Assembly: GCF_002368295.1 (NCBI RefSeq)
Contig: NZ_AP018248.1
Location: 4,287,396-4,351,395 of the forward strand
Direction: 5' to 3'
From: Tolypothrix tenuis PCC 7101
GTDB taxonomy: Bacteria; Cyanobacteriota; Cyanobacteriia; Cyanobacteriales; Nostocaceae
Length of the DNA: 64,000 nucleotides
Shown in pieces: positions 1-9,593 of the stretch. Below the pieces are notes generated by a model. That model saw nothing but the letters and a program-made list of their open reading frames with translations, was not told the DNA's origin and made no database searches. How positions within the stretch are numbered: position 1 is the stretch's first letter; every line of letters starts with the position of its first letter. The translations under genes were made by a program, and so were the position numbers.

Positions 1-123
1 TTAGATTAAATTTTTCAGTTTGAAGGATTGCAGCAGGAGGGTTGATTAACCAAGTTGCTGGCAGGCTCACGGTAATTTCCCTCCGCCTCATTCAACTTTA
101 ACACGTCACATCAAGGAGCTTAT

Positions 124-420
124 ATGTCTGGTGACGAAAATATTCCGAATGATGCAGCCATCGAACTAACAGATGAGGAATTAGATGAAGTAGCAGGCGG
201 TTTTAATTTGCGGTTGACAGCTGCGAGATTTCACAAATCCACAATTGGATCTGCTCAAGAAATATCACTAGGCAGAAGAAGTTCAGCAAAGTCACTGTTT
301 CAAGCAGAAAACATAGAATCCGCCCTACTACAAGTCACCATCACCGATGCCTCAACTGAAGATCTCAAAGTTCTTGGAGAGTTGTTTGGAGATGCATCTG
401 CACTCGATGGTTCTGCATAA
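124..420 (+). CDS. Double-glycine leader peptide, candidate secreted bacteriocin-like precursor
   Basis: The 98-residue product begins with an acidic leader (TDEELDEVAGG) ending in Gly25-Gly26, the type of cut site used by C39-peptidase ABC transporters. The remaining 72 residues (starting FNLRLTAARF) contain no cysteine, so lanthionine or disulfide bridges are excluded. AAGGAG lies 5 nt before the ATG. It is the first gene of a + strand cassette carrying HlyD, C39-ABC and a second ABC protein, so it is probably their substrate. The leader resembles the short bacteriocin-type leaders common in cyanobacteria. No modification enzyme is seen nearby, so the mature peptide may be unmodified. Function and target are unknown. 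Confidence 0.8.
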   Translation: MSGDENIPNDAAIELTDEELDEVAGGFNLRLTAARFHKSTIGSAQEISLGRRSSAKSLFQAENIESALLQVTITDASTEDLKVLGELFGDASALDGSA

Positions 421-652
421 ACGGAGTTTTTGAAATCAATGAATTGCAGTTGAGCAAGTTTTGTTCAACTGCTTTCTGAAATTGTTCTGTTGTCAACTGA
501 AGGATGAAGGCTGAAGACTGAAATTACTTCAATCAATAGAAGATGGGTCATGATTCAGAAAAAACTTAATTGTTTCAACTAAAGCTACTTCATTCTTTTT
601 TCTATTAATCAATGTTGAATTGCAAATTAATCACAAAGGAGAAAAAATCATA

Positions 653-883
653 ATGGAAAACGAAAAGCCAATGGAATCACAAGAGTTATCAGTTGCCGAA
701 CTAGCAACAATTGCAGGTGGTATTGCTGTAGGTGAACCTTATCCCGGTCAGTATCCTAAAGGCGATATTTATAACGAAGTGAATGGTGCGATCGCAAAAC
801 AGTTAGAGAATATCAAAATTCCTAATTGGAAAGATAAGTATGAATATTCTCATACTTACAACAGCGAATCATCCAGTTCATGA
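653..883 (+). CDS. Second double-glycine leader peptide precursor
   Basis: This 76-residue product carries the leader ELSVAELATIAGG, with Gly22-Gly23, followed by a 53-residue core rich in Pro, Tyr and Lys and ending in a serine run. It also has no cysteine. The ATG at 653 is preferred over an in-frame TTG at 620 because AAAGGAG (635-641) stands 11 nt before it. Leader and core differ clearly from the first peptide, so this is not a recent duplicate; the two could act as a pair or be independent cargos. Export by the downstream C39 transporter is inferred from the GG motif and position. Confidence 0.8.
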   Translation: MENEKPMESQELSVAELATIAGGIAVGEPYPGQYPKGDIYNEVNGAIAKQLENIKIPNWKDKYEYSHTYNSESSSS

Positions 884-1033
884 GCAGTGTTGAGTTTTGA
901 GTTCTGAGTATTAATGAGGATTCCTACTCATTACTCACCACTCAGCATCGGTTAAGTGATGGGGAGATTGATCGGTAGTTATTTCTGCACTCCCCATTTC
1001 TCTCCCGTTAGCAGAACAGAAGGAATTGAAATT

Positions 1034-2131
1034 ATGACAGAAGTTCTACTGAAGGAACTCACAAATAGTGATATTGACTGGATATTAGCAACGGGTCGGA
1101 GAGAAGAAATTACTGCCGGCACGATTCTCATCCGCCAAGGGGCACCGGTTGATGCGCTTTATATTTTACTCGATGGTGCATTGTCCGTTTCTGTTGCTCA
1201 AGCTGACGATAACCCGATTGGTCGAGCATTTGCAGCCTTAGAAGGTGGTGAATTGTCAGGACGGGAGATTACAAGACTGACAAATGGGGAAGTGGTAGGA
1301 GAAATGCCTTTCTTAACATCCTACCAGTCTGCAACGACAATTAAAGCTGCGAAAAAATCTCTAGTGTTGATGGTTCCGCAGCAGGAATTGGTGAAAAAAC
1401 TCCAAGAAGATATTACCTTTGCGGCTCATTTTTATCGCGCGATCGCAGTTTTATTGGCTCACCGTTTAGAGCAAATTGTCAGCCAAATTGGCCAAAGTAC
1501 CATTGTGTTATTCCAACCGCAAATCCGCGAAATTTTATTTACATTTGCGGAATTAAGCGATAGCGATATCGGCTGGATGATTGCAGCTGGCGAAGCTAAG
1601 AGAATTATGGCAGGAGAAGTTTTATTTCAAGCCGGACGACCTGTTGATGCTTTTTATATTTTATTAGATGGCAAAATGGTGGCTTCCACCGCCGAAGATG
1701 CTAGCAATCCCCTCACCCGCGCCTTTTCTAATTTAGAAAACACAGAAACCATCGAAACAGAATTTGCCAGATTATCGCGTGGTGACATGGTAGGCGAAAC
1801 TCCCTTTGTGGAAGCCAGTCCCCCACCAATGACAATTCGCGCCATTGAAGATGCGATCGTCCTTTCCATTCCCCGTTGGCGATTAGCGGCAAAATTGTTA
1901 CATGATGTGGGCTTTGCTGCCCGATTCTATCGAGTGTTAGCGATATTGTTAGCAGACAAACAGCAAGGAATTATCAATCGCCTGGGTTACGGCAGAATTA
2001 CATATAGTTCAGGTAAATCTTTAGACAGTAATCTCACTTATGAAGATGAACTAAGTTCCGGCTTCTTAGCGCAAGTAACCCTAGCAGGAACGCGGTTTGA
2101 TTGGATGTTGAAGCAGTTGAAAGCTAATTGA
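1034..2131 (+). CDS. Tandem cyclic nucleotide-binding-like domain protein of the secretion cassette
   Basis: The 365-residue protein has two repeats of a Crp-type cNMP-binding fold (about 5-150 and 170-325), each with an RQGAPVDALYILLDG-like strand and a GE pair (89-90 and 254-255). The phosphate-binding Arg expected a few residues after the GE loop is replaced by Gln98 in the first domain and by a Pro-rich stretch in the second, so canonical cAMP/cGMP binding is doubtful. There is no DNA-binding domain, membrane segment or enzyme domain. The ATG at 1034 is chosen over an upstream GTG at 956 because AGAAGGA precedes it by about 10 nt. It lies between the peptide genes and the exporter, suggesting a regulatory or assembly role. 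Confidence 0.75.
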   Translation: MTEVLLKELTNSDIDWILATGRREEITAGTILIRQGAPVDALYILLDGALSVSVAQADDNPIGRAFAALEGGELSGREITRLTNGEVVGEMPFLTSYQSATTIKAAKKSLVLMVPQQELVKKLQEDITFAAHFYRAIAVLLAHRLEQIVSQIGQSTIVLFQPQIREILFTFAELSDSDIGWMIAAGEAKRIMAGEVLFQAGRPVDAFYILLDGKMVASTAEDASNPLTRAFSNLENTETIETEFARLSRGDMVGETPFVEASPPPMTIRAIEDAIVLSIPRWRLAAKLLHDVGFAARFYRVLAILLADKQQGIINRLGYGRITYSSGKSLDSNLTYEDELSSGFLAQVTLAGTRFDWMLKQLKAN

Positions 2132-2305
2132 GCAGAGGGGCAGGGGGCAGGGAGCAGGGGGAGATGTAGACGCTTTGCGGCTTCCCGCAGGGTGGGGGAT
2201 GAGACAGAAATTCCAATTACCAATTACCTATTACCCATTACCCATTACCCTTTCCCCCATGCCCAATGCCCCATGCCCCATGCCCTATTTATATTTGGAG
2301 TCACT
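2132..2305. repeat. STRR-type spacer before the HlyD gene
   Basis: This gap holds GGGCAGG/GGAGCAGG runs (2138-2162), a TAGACGC...CTTCCCGCAGGG element (2167-2192), then CCAATTA, CCCATTA and CCCATGC heptamer runs (2213-2285). It reads open in the HlyD frame, which produces a false N-terminal extension for that gene. Confidence 0.8.
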
Positions 2306-3748
2306 ATGGTTACGGCTCAAAAAAACAATATATTTCGTAAAGAAGCACTGGATCGCTTATCTTCCCCGGAACGGCTGGATCAATTGATGCAGGTGGTGCA
2401 GCCGAAGAAGTGGATTCCATTGGCGGCTTTGGGTTCTTTGGTGGCGGTGGGTGTGGCTTGGAGTGTTTACGGTCGCATTCCCATTACTGTGAATGGACAA
2501 GGGGTAGTGGTTTTCCCTAGTAAGGTTGTGCCTTTTCAGTCTCCGAGTTCTGGGCAAATTTTGAATTTGTTTGTGCGTCCAGGCGATCGCGTGAAGAAAG
2601 GACAGGTGATTGCAACTATCGACCAAACGGAATTGCAAGAAAAGCTGGATTTATCAAGGGCGAAGCTTTTACAACTGCAAGAACAAGACCGCAGTGCCAA
2701 TTCATTGCAAGCGCAACGTACAGTTTTGGATCAGGGTGCAACGCAACAACAGCGTCAAGCACTGTTACAAAGTTTAGACACTACTAAATCTGTCACGCCA
2801 ATTCTGCGGGAGAAGGGTTTAGAATCGATTCGCCAAGAGAGGCGGACTTTAGAGCAACAGTTGGAAACAACGCGCAAGCTAGTCCCCACTTTTCAAGAAC
2901 GGTTTGAATTGCGGCAACAATTACGGCGTGAAGGTGCTGTGTCTAGTGATACCGTGCTGCAAGCGGAGCAGGAATTTCTCAATAGTAAAAGTCGCATTGA
3001 TGAAATTCAATCACAGCTAAAACAACTGGATGTGAAAGAAGCCGATGCCCAAAGGCAATATTTAGCGAACCTCAACGCTACTAAAGAACTACAAGCCCAG
3101 TTAGCAACATTAGATACTAAATTAGCTTCCCAAGCCGAACAAGATTTAGCGATCGCCACCAATCGGAAAAAAGAAATTCAAGACACCGAAAGAGCGATCG
3201 CGCAATTAAAATCACAATTAAAAGATAGAAATAAGGTTATTAGCAGCTTCAACGGTCAAATATTAGAACTGACCGTTGTTCCCGGACAAAGCTTAGAAGA
3301 AGGGGCGCGTATTGGCACCATCCAAGCTCAAGATTCCACTGATAAGTTAGTGGGAGTCGCATTCTTCCCAGTTAGTGAAGGTAAGAAGATTCAAAAAGGT
3401 ATGGAGTTGCAAATTACTCCCTCTACTGTGAAGCGCGAACGCTTTGGGGGAATCGTCGCCAAGGTCACTAGCGTTTCGTCGTTCCCTGTCACCAAAGAAA
3501 GTGCATCCAGCGTTGTCGGTGGTGCGGAAATTTTGCAAGGCTTAACCTCACAAGGGCCGCAAATTCAAGTCTTCGCTGAACTCGATGCAGATCCTTCAAC
3601 TAAAAGCGGTTTTCGCTGGTCATCCTCAAAGGGGCCAGAAGCCAAAGTCACCTCAGGAACCACCACCTCAGTCCGCGTAAAAGTTGACGAACAATCACCA
3701 ATTTCTTTTGTTTTCCCCATACTCCGTTCTTGGAGTGGAATGTATTAA
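2306..3748 (+). CDS. NHLM-type bacteriocin secretion protein, HlyD family
   Basis: This is a periplasmic adaptor of 480 residues linking inner-membrane ABC exporters to an outer-membrane channel. It has one membrane segment (about 36-56), a biotinyl-lipoyl half motif (QSPSSGQILNLFVRPGDRVKKGQ, about 77-100, written here only as a landmark across the domain start), a long Gln/Leu/Glu-rich coiled coil (about 107-340) and a second lipoyl half before a beta-barrel C-terminus. The ATG at 2306 follows TTGGAG by 5 nt; an upstream open stretch from 2192 is repeat sequence and is excluded. The order HlyD, C39-ABC, second ABC matches the NHLM secretion families (TIGR03794, 03796, 03797). Confidence 0.88.
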   Translation: MVTAQKNNIFRKEALDRLSSPERLDQLMQVVQPKKWIPLAALGSLVAVGVAWSVYGRIPITVNGQGVVVFPSKVVPFQSPSSGQILNLFVRPGDRVKKGQVIATIDQTELQEKLDLSRAKLLQLQEQDRSANSLQAQRTVLDQGATQQQRQALLQSLDTTKSVTPILREKGLESIRQERRTLEQQLETTRKLVPTFQERFELRQQLRREGAVSSDTVLQAEQEFLNSKSRIDEIQSQLKQLDVKEADAQRQYLANLNATKELQAQLATLDTKLASQAEQDLAIATNRKKEIQDTERAIAQLKSQLKDRNKVISSFNGQILELTVVPGQSLEEGARIGTIQAQDSTDKLVGVAFFPVSEGKKIQKGMELQITPSTVKRERFGGIVAKVTSVSSFPVTKESASSVVGGAEILQGLTSQGPQIQVFAELDADPSTKSGFRWSSSKGPEAKVTSGTTTSVRVKVDEQSPISFVFPILRSWSGMY

Positions 3749-3898
3749 TTGGGCATGGGGCATTGGGCATTGGGCATGGGTAATTGGTAATAGTAATTTC
3801 TCCCTTTCCCCTTTCCCCTTTTCCCTTTTCCCAATCCCCAGTCCCCAGTCCCCAGTCCCCAATCCCTCCTCACGACAAATCCTTACTGAACACGAATC
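3749..3898. repeat. STRR spacer before the C39 transporter gene
   Basis: Runs of GGGCATT/GGGCATG (3755-3780), TCCCTTTCCCC variants and CCCCAGT heptamers (3836-3860) fill the gap. No gene is seen here. Confidence 0.8.
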
Positions 3899-6148
3899 AT
3901 GTGGCGAACTCTTCAATCCCAGCTTGGGCGTAGATTAAAAAAAATTCGGCGGCTGATTAGCCCTCCCGATCGCCGTCGTCGTACTCCTACTCTGTTACAA
4001 ATGGAAGCGGTGGAATGTGGTGCTGCCGCATTAGGAATTATTCTTGGTTATTACAATCGGGTTGTTCCTTTGGCAGAACTCCGTCTAGCTTGCGGTGTGT
4101 CGCGGGATGGGAGTAAAGCATCAAATATTCTCAGTGCAGCCCGGATTTATGGGATGCAAGCCAAAGGCTTTAAGGTCGATTTGGATGGGTTACGCAAACT
4201 CGAATGTCCTTATATTATCTTCTGGAATTTTAACCATTTTCTAGTTGTTGAGGGATTTAGTAGAGATAAGGTTTATCTTAACGATCCGGCTACTGGCCCC
4301 CGCACAGTTTCCCCCCAAGAATTTGATCAGTCTTTTACTGGTGTCGTCTTAGTTCTGGAACCAAGTACAGAATTTCGCCCAGGTGGACGCAAACCCAGCC
4401 TGACAATAGCTTTATGGGACAGATTGCAGAGTTCGTTGGGTGCTTTGGTTTACTGTGTGATCGCCGGATTATTATTAGTAATTCCAGGGTTAGCTATTCC
4501 CGCTTTTTCGCAAACCTTTGTCGATCATGTCTTAATTGAAGGCAGAAATGATTGGTTGCGTCCCTTAATTCTCGGCATTATTTTAACTGCTATCTTAAAT
4601 GGTTTTTTAACTTTACTTCAGTTGCAATTTTTACGCCGTTTAAAAATTAAGTTGGCTGTGGGGATGTCTAGCCGCTTTTTGTGGCATATTCTCCGCCTAC
4701 CAGTGAGTTTTTACGATCAACGGTTTGCGGGGGAAATTAGCAACCGCGTTCACCTCAACGATAATTTGGCGAATTTGCTTTCGGGGAGATTAGCTACCAC
4801 AGTGATTTCTATTTTCACTGTCGTCTTTTATGGCGCGGTTATGCTGCAATATGATGTTGTTCTGACTTTAATTGGTCTTGCCTTCGTCATCGTCAATATT
4901 ACCGTGTGGCGCTGGGTTTCTCGGCAACGTGTCGATGCCAATATGCGATTAATGCAAGAACAAGGCAAAGTTAGCGGTGTCGCCATTTCCGGCTTGCAAA
5001 GTATGGAAACCCTGAAGGCTTCAGGGCTAGAGTCAGAATTCTTTTCCCGGTGGGCTGGCTATTATGCCAAATCGATTAACGCCCGTCAGGAAATGGATAC
5101 TACTAATCAAACTGTCGGTGTTTTACCATCATTTCTCACCTCCATTACCTCAATGCTGTTGCTGGTGGTGGGAGGGTTGCGGGTAATGGATGGCGTACTC
5201 AGTATCGGGATGTTGATTGCCTTTCAAGCCTTAATGCAAAGATTCCTCGAACCTGTGAATAGTTTGGTGAGTCTGGCTGGTGAACTTCAGGAAATGGAAG
5301 GTAACCTCAATCGCCTAGATGATGTTTTACATAATGCGATCGATCCAGCAGTGAGTGAAGAAAAACCCCTACCAGCAACTTATGATGTACCGAAGGCAAA
5401 TGTGCGGTTGCAAGGTTATGTGGAACTCAGCAACATCACATTCGGTTATAATCGCTCCGCAGCTCCCTTAATTGAAAATCTTAATCTTTCACTCAAACCC
5501 GGTCAACGTGTGGCATTAGTTGGTGGTAGTGGTTCTGGTAAGTCAACCGTCGCCAAGTTGGTATGTGGATTATATGAACCTTGGGCTGGGGAGATTTTAT
5601 TTGATGGGAAATCGCGAAAAGATATTCCCCGTTCGATTATTAATCATTCACTGGCGCTGGTAGAACAAGATATCTCGATGTTTGCTGGTAGTGTGCGCGA
5701 TAATCTCACCCTTTGGGATTCGACAGTACCTTTTAGTAATTTGGTTCGCGCTTGTAAGGACGCAGAGATTCAGGATGTAGTGCTTTCCATGCCTGGTGGT
5801 TACAATGCTGACTTGGCAGAAGGGGCAACTAATTTAAGTGGGGGACAGCGTCAAAGGTTAGAAATTGCTCGTGCTTTGGTGAATAATCCGGCAATTTTGG
5901 TGATGGATGAAGCTACAAGTGCGCTGGATTCTGAGGCGGAGAAGTTAATCGATCGCAAGCTGCGGGAACGGGGTTGTACTTGTATTATTGTTGCCCACCG
6001 CTTAAGTACAATTCGCGATTGTGATGAGATTATTGTGTTTGATCGCGGCAAGGTGGTGCAACGGGGTACTCATGAGCAATTGCAGCAGGTGGAAGGGAAG
6101 TATTTGGAACTGATTCGCAGTGAAGGCGAAGCGGTTGAGGCGGAGTGA
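3899..6148 (+). CDS. NHLM bacteriocin ABC transporter with C39 peptidase domain (ABC1)
   Basis: This 749-residue protein is expected to cut double-glycine leaders and export the peptide. The N-terminal C39 peptidase shows Gln34 and catalytic Cys40 in QMEAVECGAA, His in NFNHFLVVEG and Asp in NDPATGPR. A six-helix transmembrane domain follows (about 170-460), then an ATPase with Walker A GGSGSGKST (about 541-549), signature LSGGQRQR (about 646) and Walker B VMDEATSALD (about 666). All residues for both activities are present. The ATG at 3899 has only a weak upstream purine stretch. It is the likely processing enzyme for the two GG peptides at the start of the window. Confidence 0.93.
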   Translation: MWRTLQSQLGRRLKKIRRLISPPDRRRRTPTLLQMEAVECGAAALGIILGYYNRVVPLAELRLACGVSRDGSKASNILSAARIYGMQAKGFKVDLDGLRKLECPYIIFWNFNHFLVVEGFSRDKVYLNDPATGPRTVSPQEFDQSFTGVVLVLEPSTEFRPGGRKPSLTIALWDRLQSSLGALVYCVIAGLLLVIPGLAIPAFSQTFVDHVLIEGRNDWLRPLILGIILTAILNGFLTLLQLQFLRRLKIKLAVGMSSRFLWHILRLPVSFYDQRFAGEISNRVHLNDNLANLLSGRLATTVISIFTVVFYGAVMLQYDVVLTLIGLAFVIVNITVWRWVSRQRVDANMRLMQEQGKVSGVAISGLQSMETLKASGLESEFFSRWAGYYAKSINARQEMDTTNQTVGVLPSFLTSITSMLLLVVGGLRVMDGVLSIGMLIAFQALMQRFLEPVNSLVSLAGELQEMEGNLNRLDDVLHNAIDPAVSEEKPLPATYDVPKANVRLQGYVELSNITFGYNRSAAPLIENLNLSLKPGQRVALVGGSGSGKSTVAKLVCGLYEPWAGEILFDGKSRKDIPRSIINHSLALVEQDISMFAGSVRDNLTLWDSTVPFSNLVRACKDAEIQDVVLSMPGGYNADLAEGATNLSGGQRQRLEIARALVNNPAILVMDEATSALDSEAEKLIDRKLRERGCTCIIVAHRLSTIRDCDEIIVFDRGKVVQRGTHEQLQQVEGKYLELIRSEGEAVEAE

Positions 6149-6517
6149 GAGAGGCAAGGGGGCAGGGGGCAGGGAGCAGGGGGAGATGAGGAGGATAATT
6201 TTTAACTCAGAACTCTTGTACAGACGCGATTAATCGCGTCTCTGTAAATGAACTACATCTTTTTTATTTCACGTATAGACGCGGAGCGGCTTCCCGCAGG
6301 GTAGGCACAGCGAAAAGTTCCTCGTTCGCGCAAGCGTTCTGAAGGAAAGCCGGGTTCCCCGGCGTAGGAAACTTTTCAAGACAAAGGCGCAAAGTAAGAA
6401 TGCAAGGGGAATATCATACCATTTCTCTAAATTCAGGCTACAGATAATTCTCCCCCTGCCCCCTGCTCCCTGCCCCCCTGCTCCCTATGTGTAGCGATAT
6501 TTTGGAGAATTGATATT
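6149..6517. repeat. Repeat-filled gap between the two ABC genes
   Basis: It contains GGGCAGG runs, a perfect 20-bp palindrome AGACGCGATTAATCGCGTCT at 6222-6241, a dispersed cyanobacterial element with GCGGCTTCCCGCAGGG and GCCGGGTTCCCCGGC hairpins (6278-6375), and CCCCTGC runs (6451-6483). No open frame of interest was found. TTGGAGAATT (6501-6510) is the ribosome site of the next gene. Confidence 0.75.
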
Positions 6518-9463
6518 ATGTTGGATCAAGTTCGCATTGTTAGCTTGCCGGGAGAATATTATCAAATCAAGGGTAATGAGCCGATTATTCTGGATGATCC
6601 GGAGACTATTTGGGTTGTAAAATCTGGTTCATTGGCAGTATTTGCTATTCCACTGAAGGAAGGGGTGGCGGAAGGTACTCGCCGTTATTTGTTTACTACT
6701 CGCACCAGACAGGCGATGTTTGGTATTCCTAGCGATTCGCAACCATTACCTTATCAATTGGTGGCGGTGTCGATTGAGGAAACTGAACTTTTAAAGGTTT
6801 CGGTAACAGATTTTCGGGAATTTCTGGCTGATGGTCATGGTGAAGCTTTAACTTTAATTGAGGGTTGGATTGAGCAACTAGGACTGGCTTTATCTGTAAT
6901 TACTCCCCCTGGTTTACCGTTTCAAGAGGAAGGGGTACGATATTTTTCCCTGAGTAATGGGCAAATTTTTCAACCACAGCGCGAGTTGGTATCTTGGGTA
7001 CAAATCCAAACTGGTTATGCAACTTGGATGGGGTTTGAGGAATTGTTGATTACAGGGCGATGTCTTCGACAACTCCAAGGGAGAACGCAATTTTTGCCCT
7101 TGAGTGCAGATATGTGGTTCCAAGCTGAGGATATGGTTGAACTTGAATCTCTCAGTACTGCTGATATTCACGATCCTGATACTCTGCTGGCGGGGATGGC
7201 GCACCTGCATATATATGTTTTGGGGAGCTTGTATCTTTTAGAACAGGAGGAAACTGAGGCAGAAGCCCAACGCTTTCAAGAACGCCAACACCTCAATTCT
7301 CAGGTGATGGAGGAAACGCTGAGTGAGTTAGCTTTTTTACTTAAACCTGCCGATAGTGGTAATTTTGAGGTAGGAATTGTTAACGATCCTCAGCAAGCTT
7401 TGTTGATTGCGGCTGGTGCGGTAGCGCGGACTTTGGGTGTAACCATTCGTCCGCCGGCGAAGTCGGAAGATATGAAACGGATTCAAGATCCGCTACAAGC
7501 GATCGCCCGGGCTTCTCGTTTGCGAATGCGAACTATTTCGTTACAAGGTAAGTGGTGGAAGAAAGATAGCGGTGCGATGCTAGCTTACACCATAGAAGAT
7601 AATCACCCAGTAGCGTTGTTACCTGTATCGGATACCCGCTATGAAATGTTCGATCCCATCAGGCGATCGCGCACGCTAATTAATAGTAGAACTGCGGCGA
7701 GATTGGCGCAGACTGGTTACACTTTTTACCGCCCCTTACCAGATAAAGTTCTCAGTACCCTGGATTTGCTAAAGTTTGCGCTGGAAGGACATTACCAGGA
7801 ATTGATGGTTGTCGTGATTGCGGGTGTGGCGACGACTTTATTAGGGATGATTACCCCCCAAGCTACCGCCATCTTAATTGATAGTGCCATTCCCGATGCC
7901 GATCGCGGTTTATTAGTGCAAATTGCTTTAGGACTTTTGGCTACAGCTTTTGGTAGCACTCTATTTCAACTAGCCCAAGGTTTCGCCATTATGCGGGTAG
8001 AAACCTTTGCTGATGCTACTACCCAAGCGGCAGTTTGGGATCGGCTGTTGAATCTCAAAGCTTCTTTCTTCCGTAAGTTCTCAATTGGGGATTTAAATTC
8101 CCGGGTGAGTGCAGTAAGTCAAATCCGCCAAAGGCTGAGTAGTACAGTTTTAAGAAGTATATTTACCAGTTTATTTGCATTATTAAATTTAGGATTGCTG
8201 TTTTATTACAACGGTTCCCTAGCATTAATTGCTTTAGTGGTAGCGCTGGTGAATATTGGTGTCACTTTATTTTCCGGTATTTCCACCCTGCGGAAAGTTC
8301 GCCCCTTACTAGAATTACAAGGACAACTCTTAGGGGTGATGGTGCAGTTAATTAACGGTGTAACTAAACTGCGAGTTGCTGGTGCAGAAGCCCGCGCCTT
8401 TGCTTTTTGGGGTAAACAATATAGTCAGCAAATTAAATGGATGCTGAGTACCCAAAATATTGAGGATATTGTGGCGGTAATTAATAAAATCCTGCCAGCA
8501 TTAACCACAGCTTGTTTATTTTGGTTTGCCACTAGTTTAATTCAGGAATCCCAATCAGGTGGTTTATCTACAGGTGTATTCTTAGCATTTAATGCCGCAT
8601 TTGGGACTTTTATCGGTGGTGCTACTAGTCTCAGCAGTACAGTTGTAGATGTGCTGCAAATTGTGCCATTGTGGGAACGCGCACAGCCGATTTTGGCAGC
8701 TAAACCGGAAGTAGACACAGAAAAAGCTGATCCAGGGCGACTTTCTGGGCGGGTAGTAGTGGATCATGTGATTTTCCGCTACCGGGATGACGGGCCTTTA
8801 ACCTTAGATGATGTTAGTATTCACGCGGAACCGGGAGAATTTATCGCCTTTGTCGGTGCTTCTGGGAGTGGTAAATCCACACTATTCCGCTTATTACTAG
8901 GATTTGATGCCCCAGAATCAGGGACAATTTACTTTGATGGGCAAGATTTAGCAGGTTTAGATGTCCATGCAGTCCGCCGACAATTAGGCGTAGTGATGCA
9001 AAATAGCCGCTTAACTTCTGCCTCCATCTTTGAAAATATCGCCAGTGGTGCGACAATCACAATGGATGAAGCCTGGGAAGCAGCACGGATGGCTGGCTTT
9101 GCTGAAGATATTGAATCCATGCCAATGGGAATGCACACCGTAATTAGTGAAGGTGGAAGCAACCTTTCCGGGGGACAACGCCAGCGTTTATTAATAGCGC
9201 GATCGCTTGTTTTAAAACCCAAAATTCTGTTATTTGACGAAGCCACCAGCGCTTTAGATAACCGCACCCAAGCCATTGTCAGCCAAAGCTTAGAACGGTT
9301 AAAAGTCACCAGAATTGCGATCGCTCACCGTCTCAGCACCATTCGCAATGCTGATCGTATCTATGTATTCCAAAATGGCCGTGTTGTTCAAGAAGGCAGT
9401 TTTCATCAACTCGCCAATCAACCAGGACTCTTTGCTCAATTGATGGCTAGACAGAAGCTTTAG
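6518..9463 (+). CDS. NHLM bacteriocin system ABC transporter, second subunit (ABC2)
   Basis: The 981-residue protein has no C39 peptidase. Its N-terminal region (about 1-130) looks like a cNMP-binding fold (VVKSGSLAVFAI), then a long linker, a transmembrane domain (about 425-710) and an ATPase with Walker A GASGSGKST (about 781), LSGGQRQR (about 883) and LFDEATSALD. This architecture fits TIGR03797 (NHLM_micro_ABC2), which normally accompanies the C39 partner. The N-terminal cNMP-like part parallels the separate tandem-domain protein at 1034-2131, which suggests that the domain is a shared control element of the exporter. The start has a good ribosome site (GGAG, 12 nt upstream). Confidence 0.9.
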   Translation: MLDQVRIVSLPGEYYQIKGNEPIILDDPETIWVVKSGSLAVFAIPLKEGVAEGTRRYLFTTRTRQAMFGIPSDSQPLPYQLVAVSIEETELLKVSVTDFREFLADGHGEALTLIEGWIEQLGLALSVITPPGLPFQEEGVRYFSLSNGQIFQPQRELVSWVQIQTGYATWMGFEELLITGRCLRQLQGRTQFLPLSADMWFQAEDMVELESLSTADIHDPDTLLAGMAHLHIYVLGSLYLLEQEETEAEAQRFQERQHLNSQVMEETLSELAFLLKPADSGNFEVGIVNDPQQALLIAAGAVARTLGVTIRPPAKSEDMKRIQDPLQAIARASRLRMRTISLQGKWWKKDSGAMLAYTIEDNHPVALLPVSDTRYEMFDPIRRSRTLINSRTAARLAQTGYTFYRPLPDKVLSTLDLLKFALEGHYQELMVVVIAGVATTLLGMITPQATAILIDSAIPDADRGLLVQIALGLLATAFGSTLFQLAQGFAIMRVETFADATTQAAVWDRLLNLKASFFRKFSIGDLNSRVSAVSQIRQRLSSTVLRSIFTSLFALLNLGLLFYYNGSLALIALVVALVNIGVTLFSGISTLRKVRPLLELQGQLLGVMVQLINGVTKLRVAGAEARAFAFWGKQYSQQIKWMLSTQNIEDIVAVINKILPALTTACLFWFATSLIQESQSGGLSTGVFLAFNAAFGTFIGGATSLSSTVVDVLQIVPLWERAQPILAAKPEVDTEKADPGRLSGRVVVDHVIFRYRDDGPLTLDDVSIHAEPGEFIAFVGASGSGKSTLFRLLLGFDAPESGTIYFDGQDLAGLDVHAVRRQLGVVMQNSRLTSASIFENIASGATITMDEAWEAARMAGFAEDIESMPMGMHTVISEGGSNLSGGQRQRLLIARSLVLKPKILLFDEATSALDNRTQAIVSQSLERLKVTRIAIAHRLSTIRNADRIYVFQNGRVVQEGSFHQLANQPGLFAQLMARQKL

Positions 9464-9593
9464 TGGAGTGCGATCGCCTTTCTGCGGTGACAGATTGTCC
9501 GCAGTACTTGTCGGTTAAGGGGAAAAAGGGGAATGGGAAAAGGGAAATAATACCAATTTAAAAAAATTATCGTTGATTGTAGGGGGTAGTGCC

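Noticed and set aside
2192..2305. Longer N-terminus for the HlyD protein
   Set aside because: The added 38 residues are STRR translation; the ATG at 2306 has its own ribosome site.
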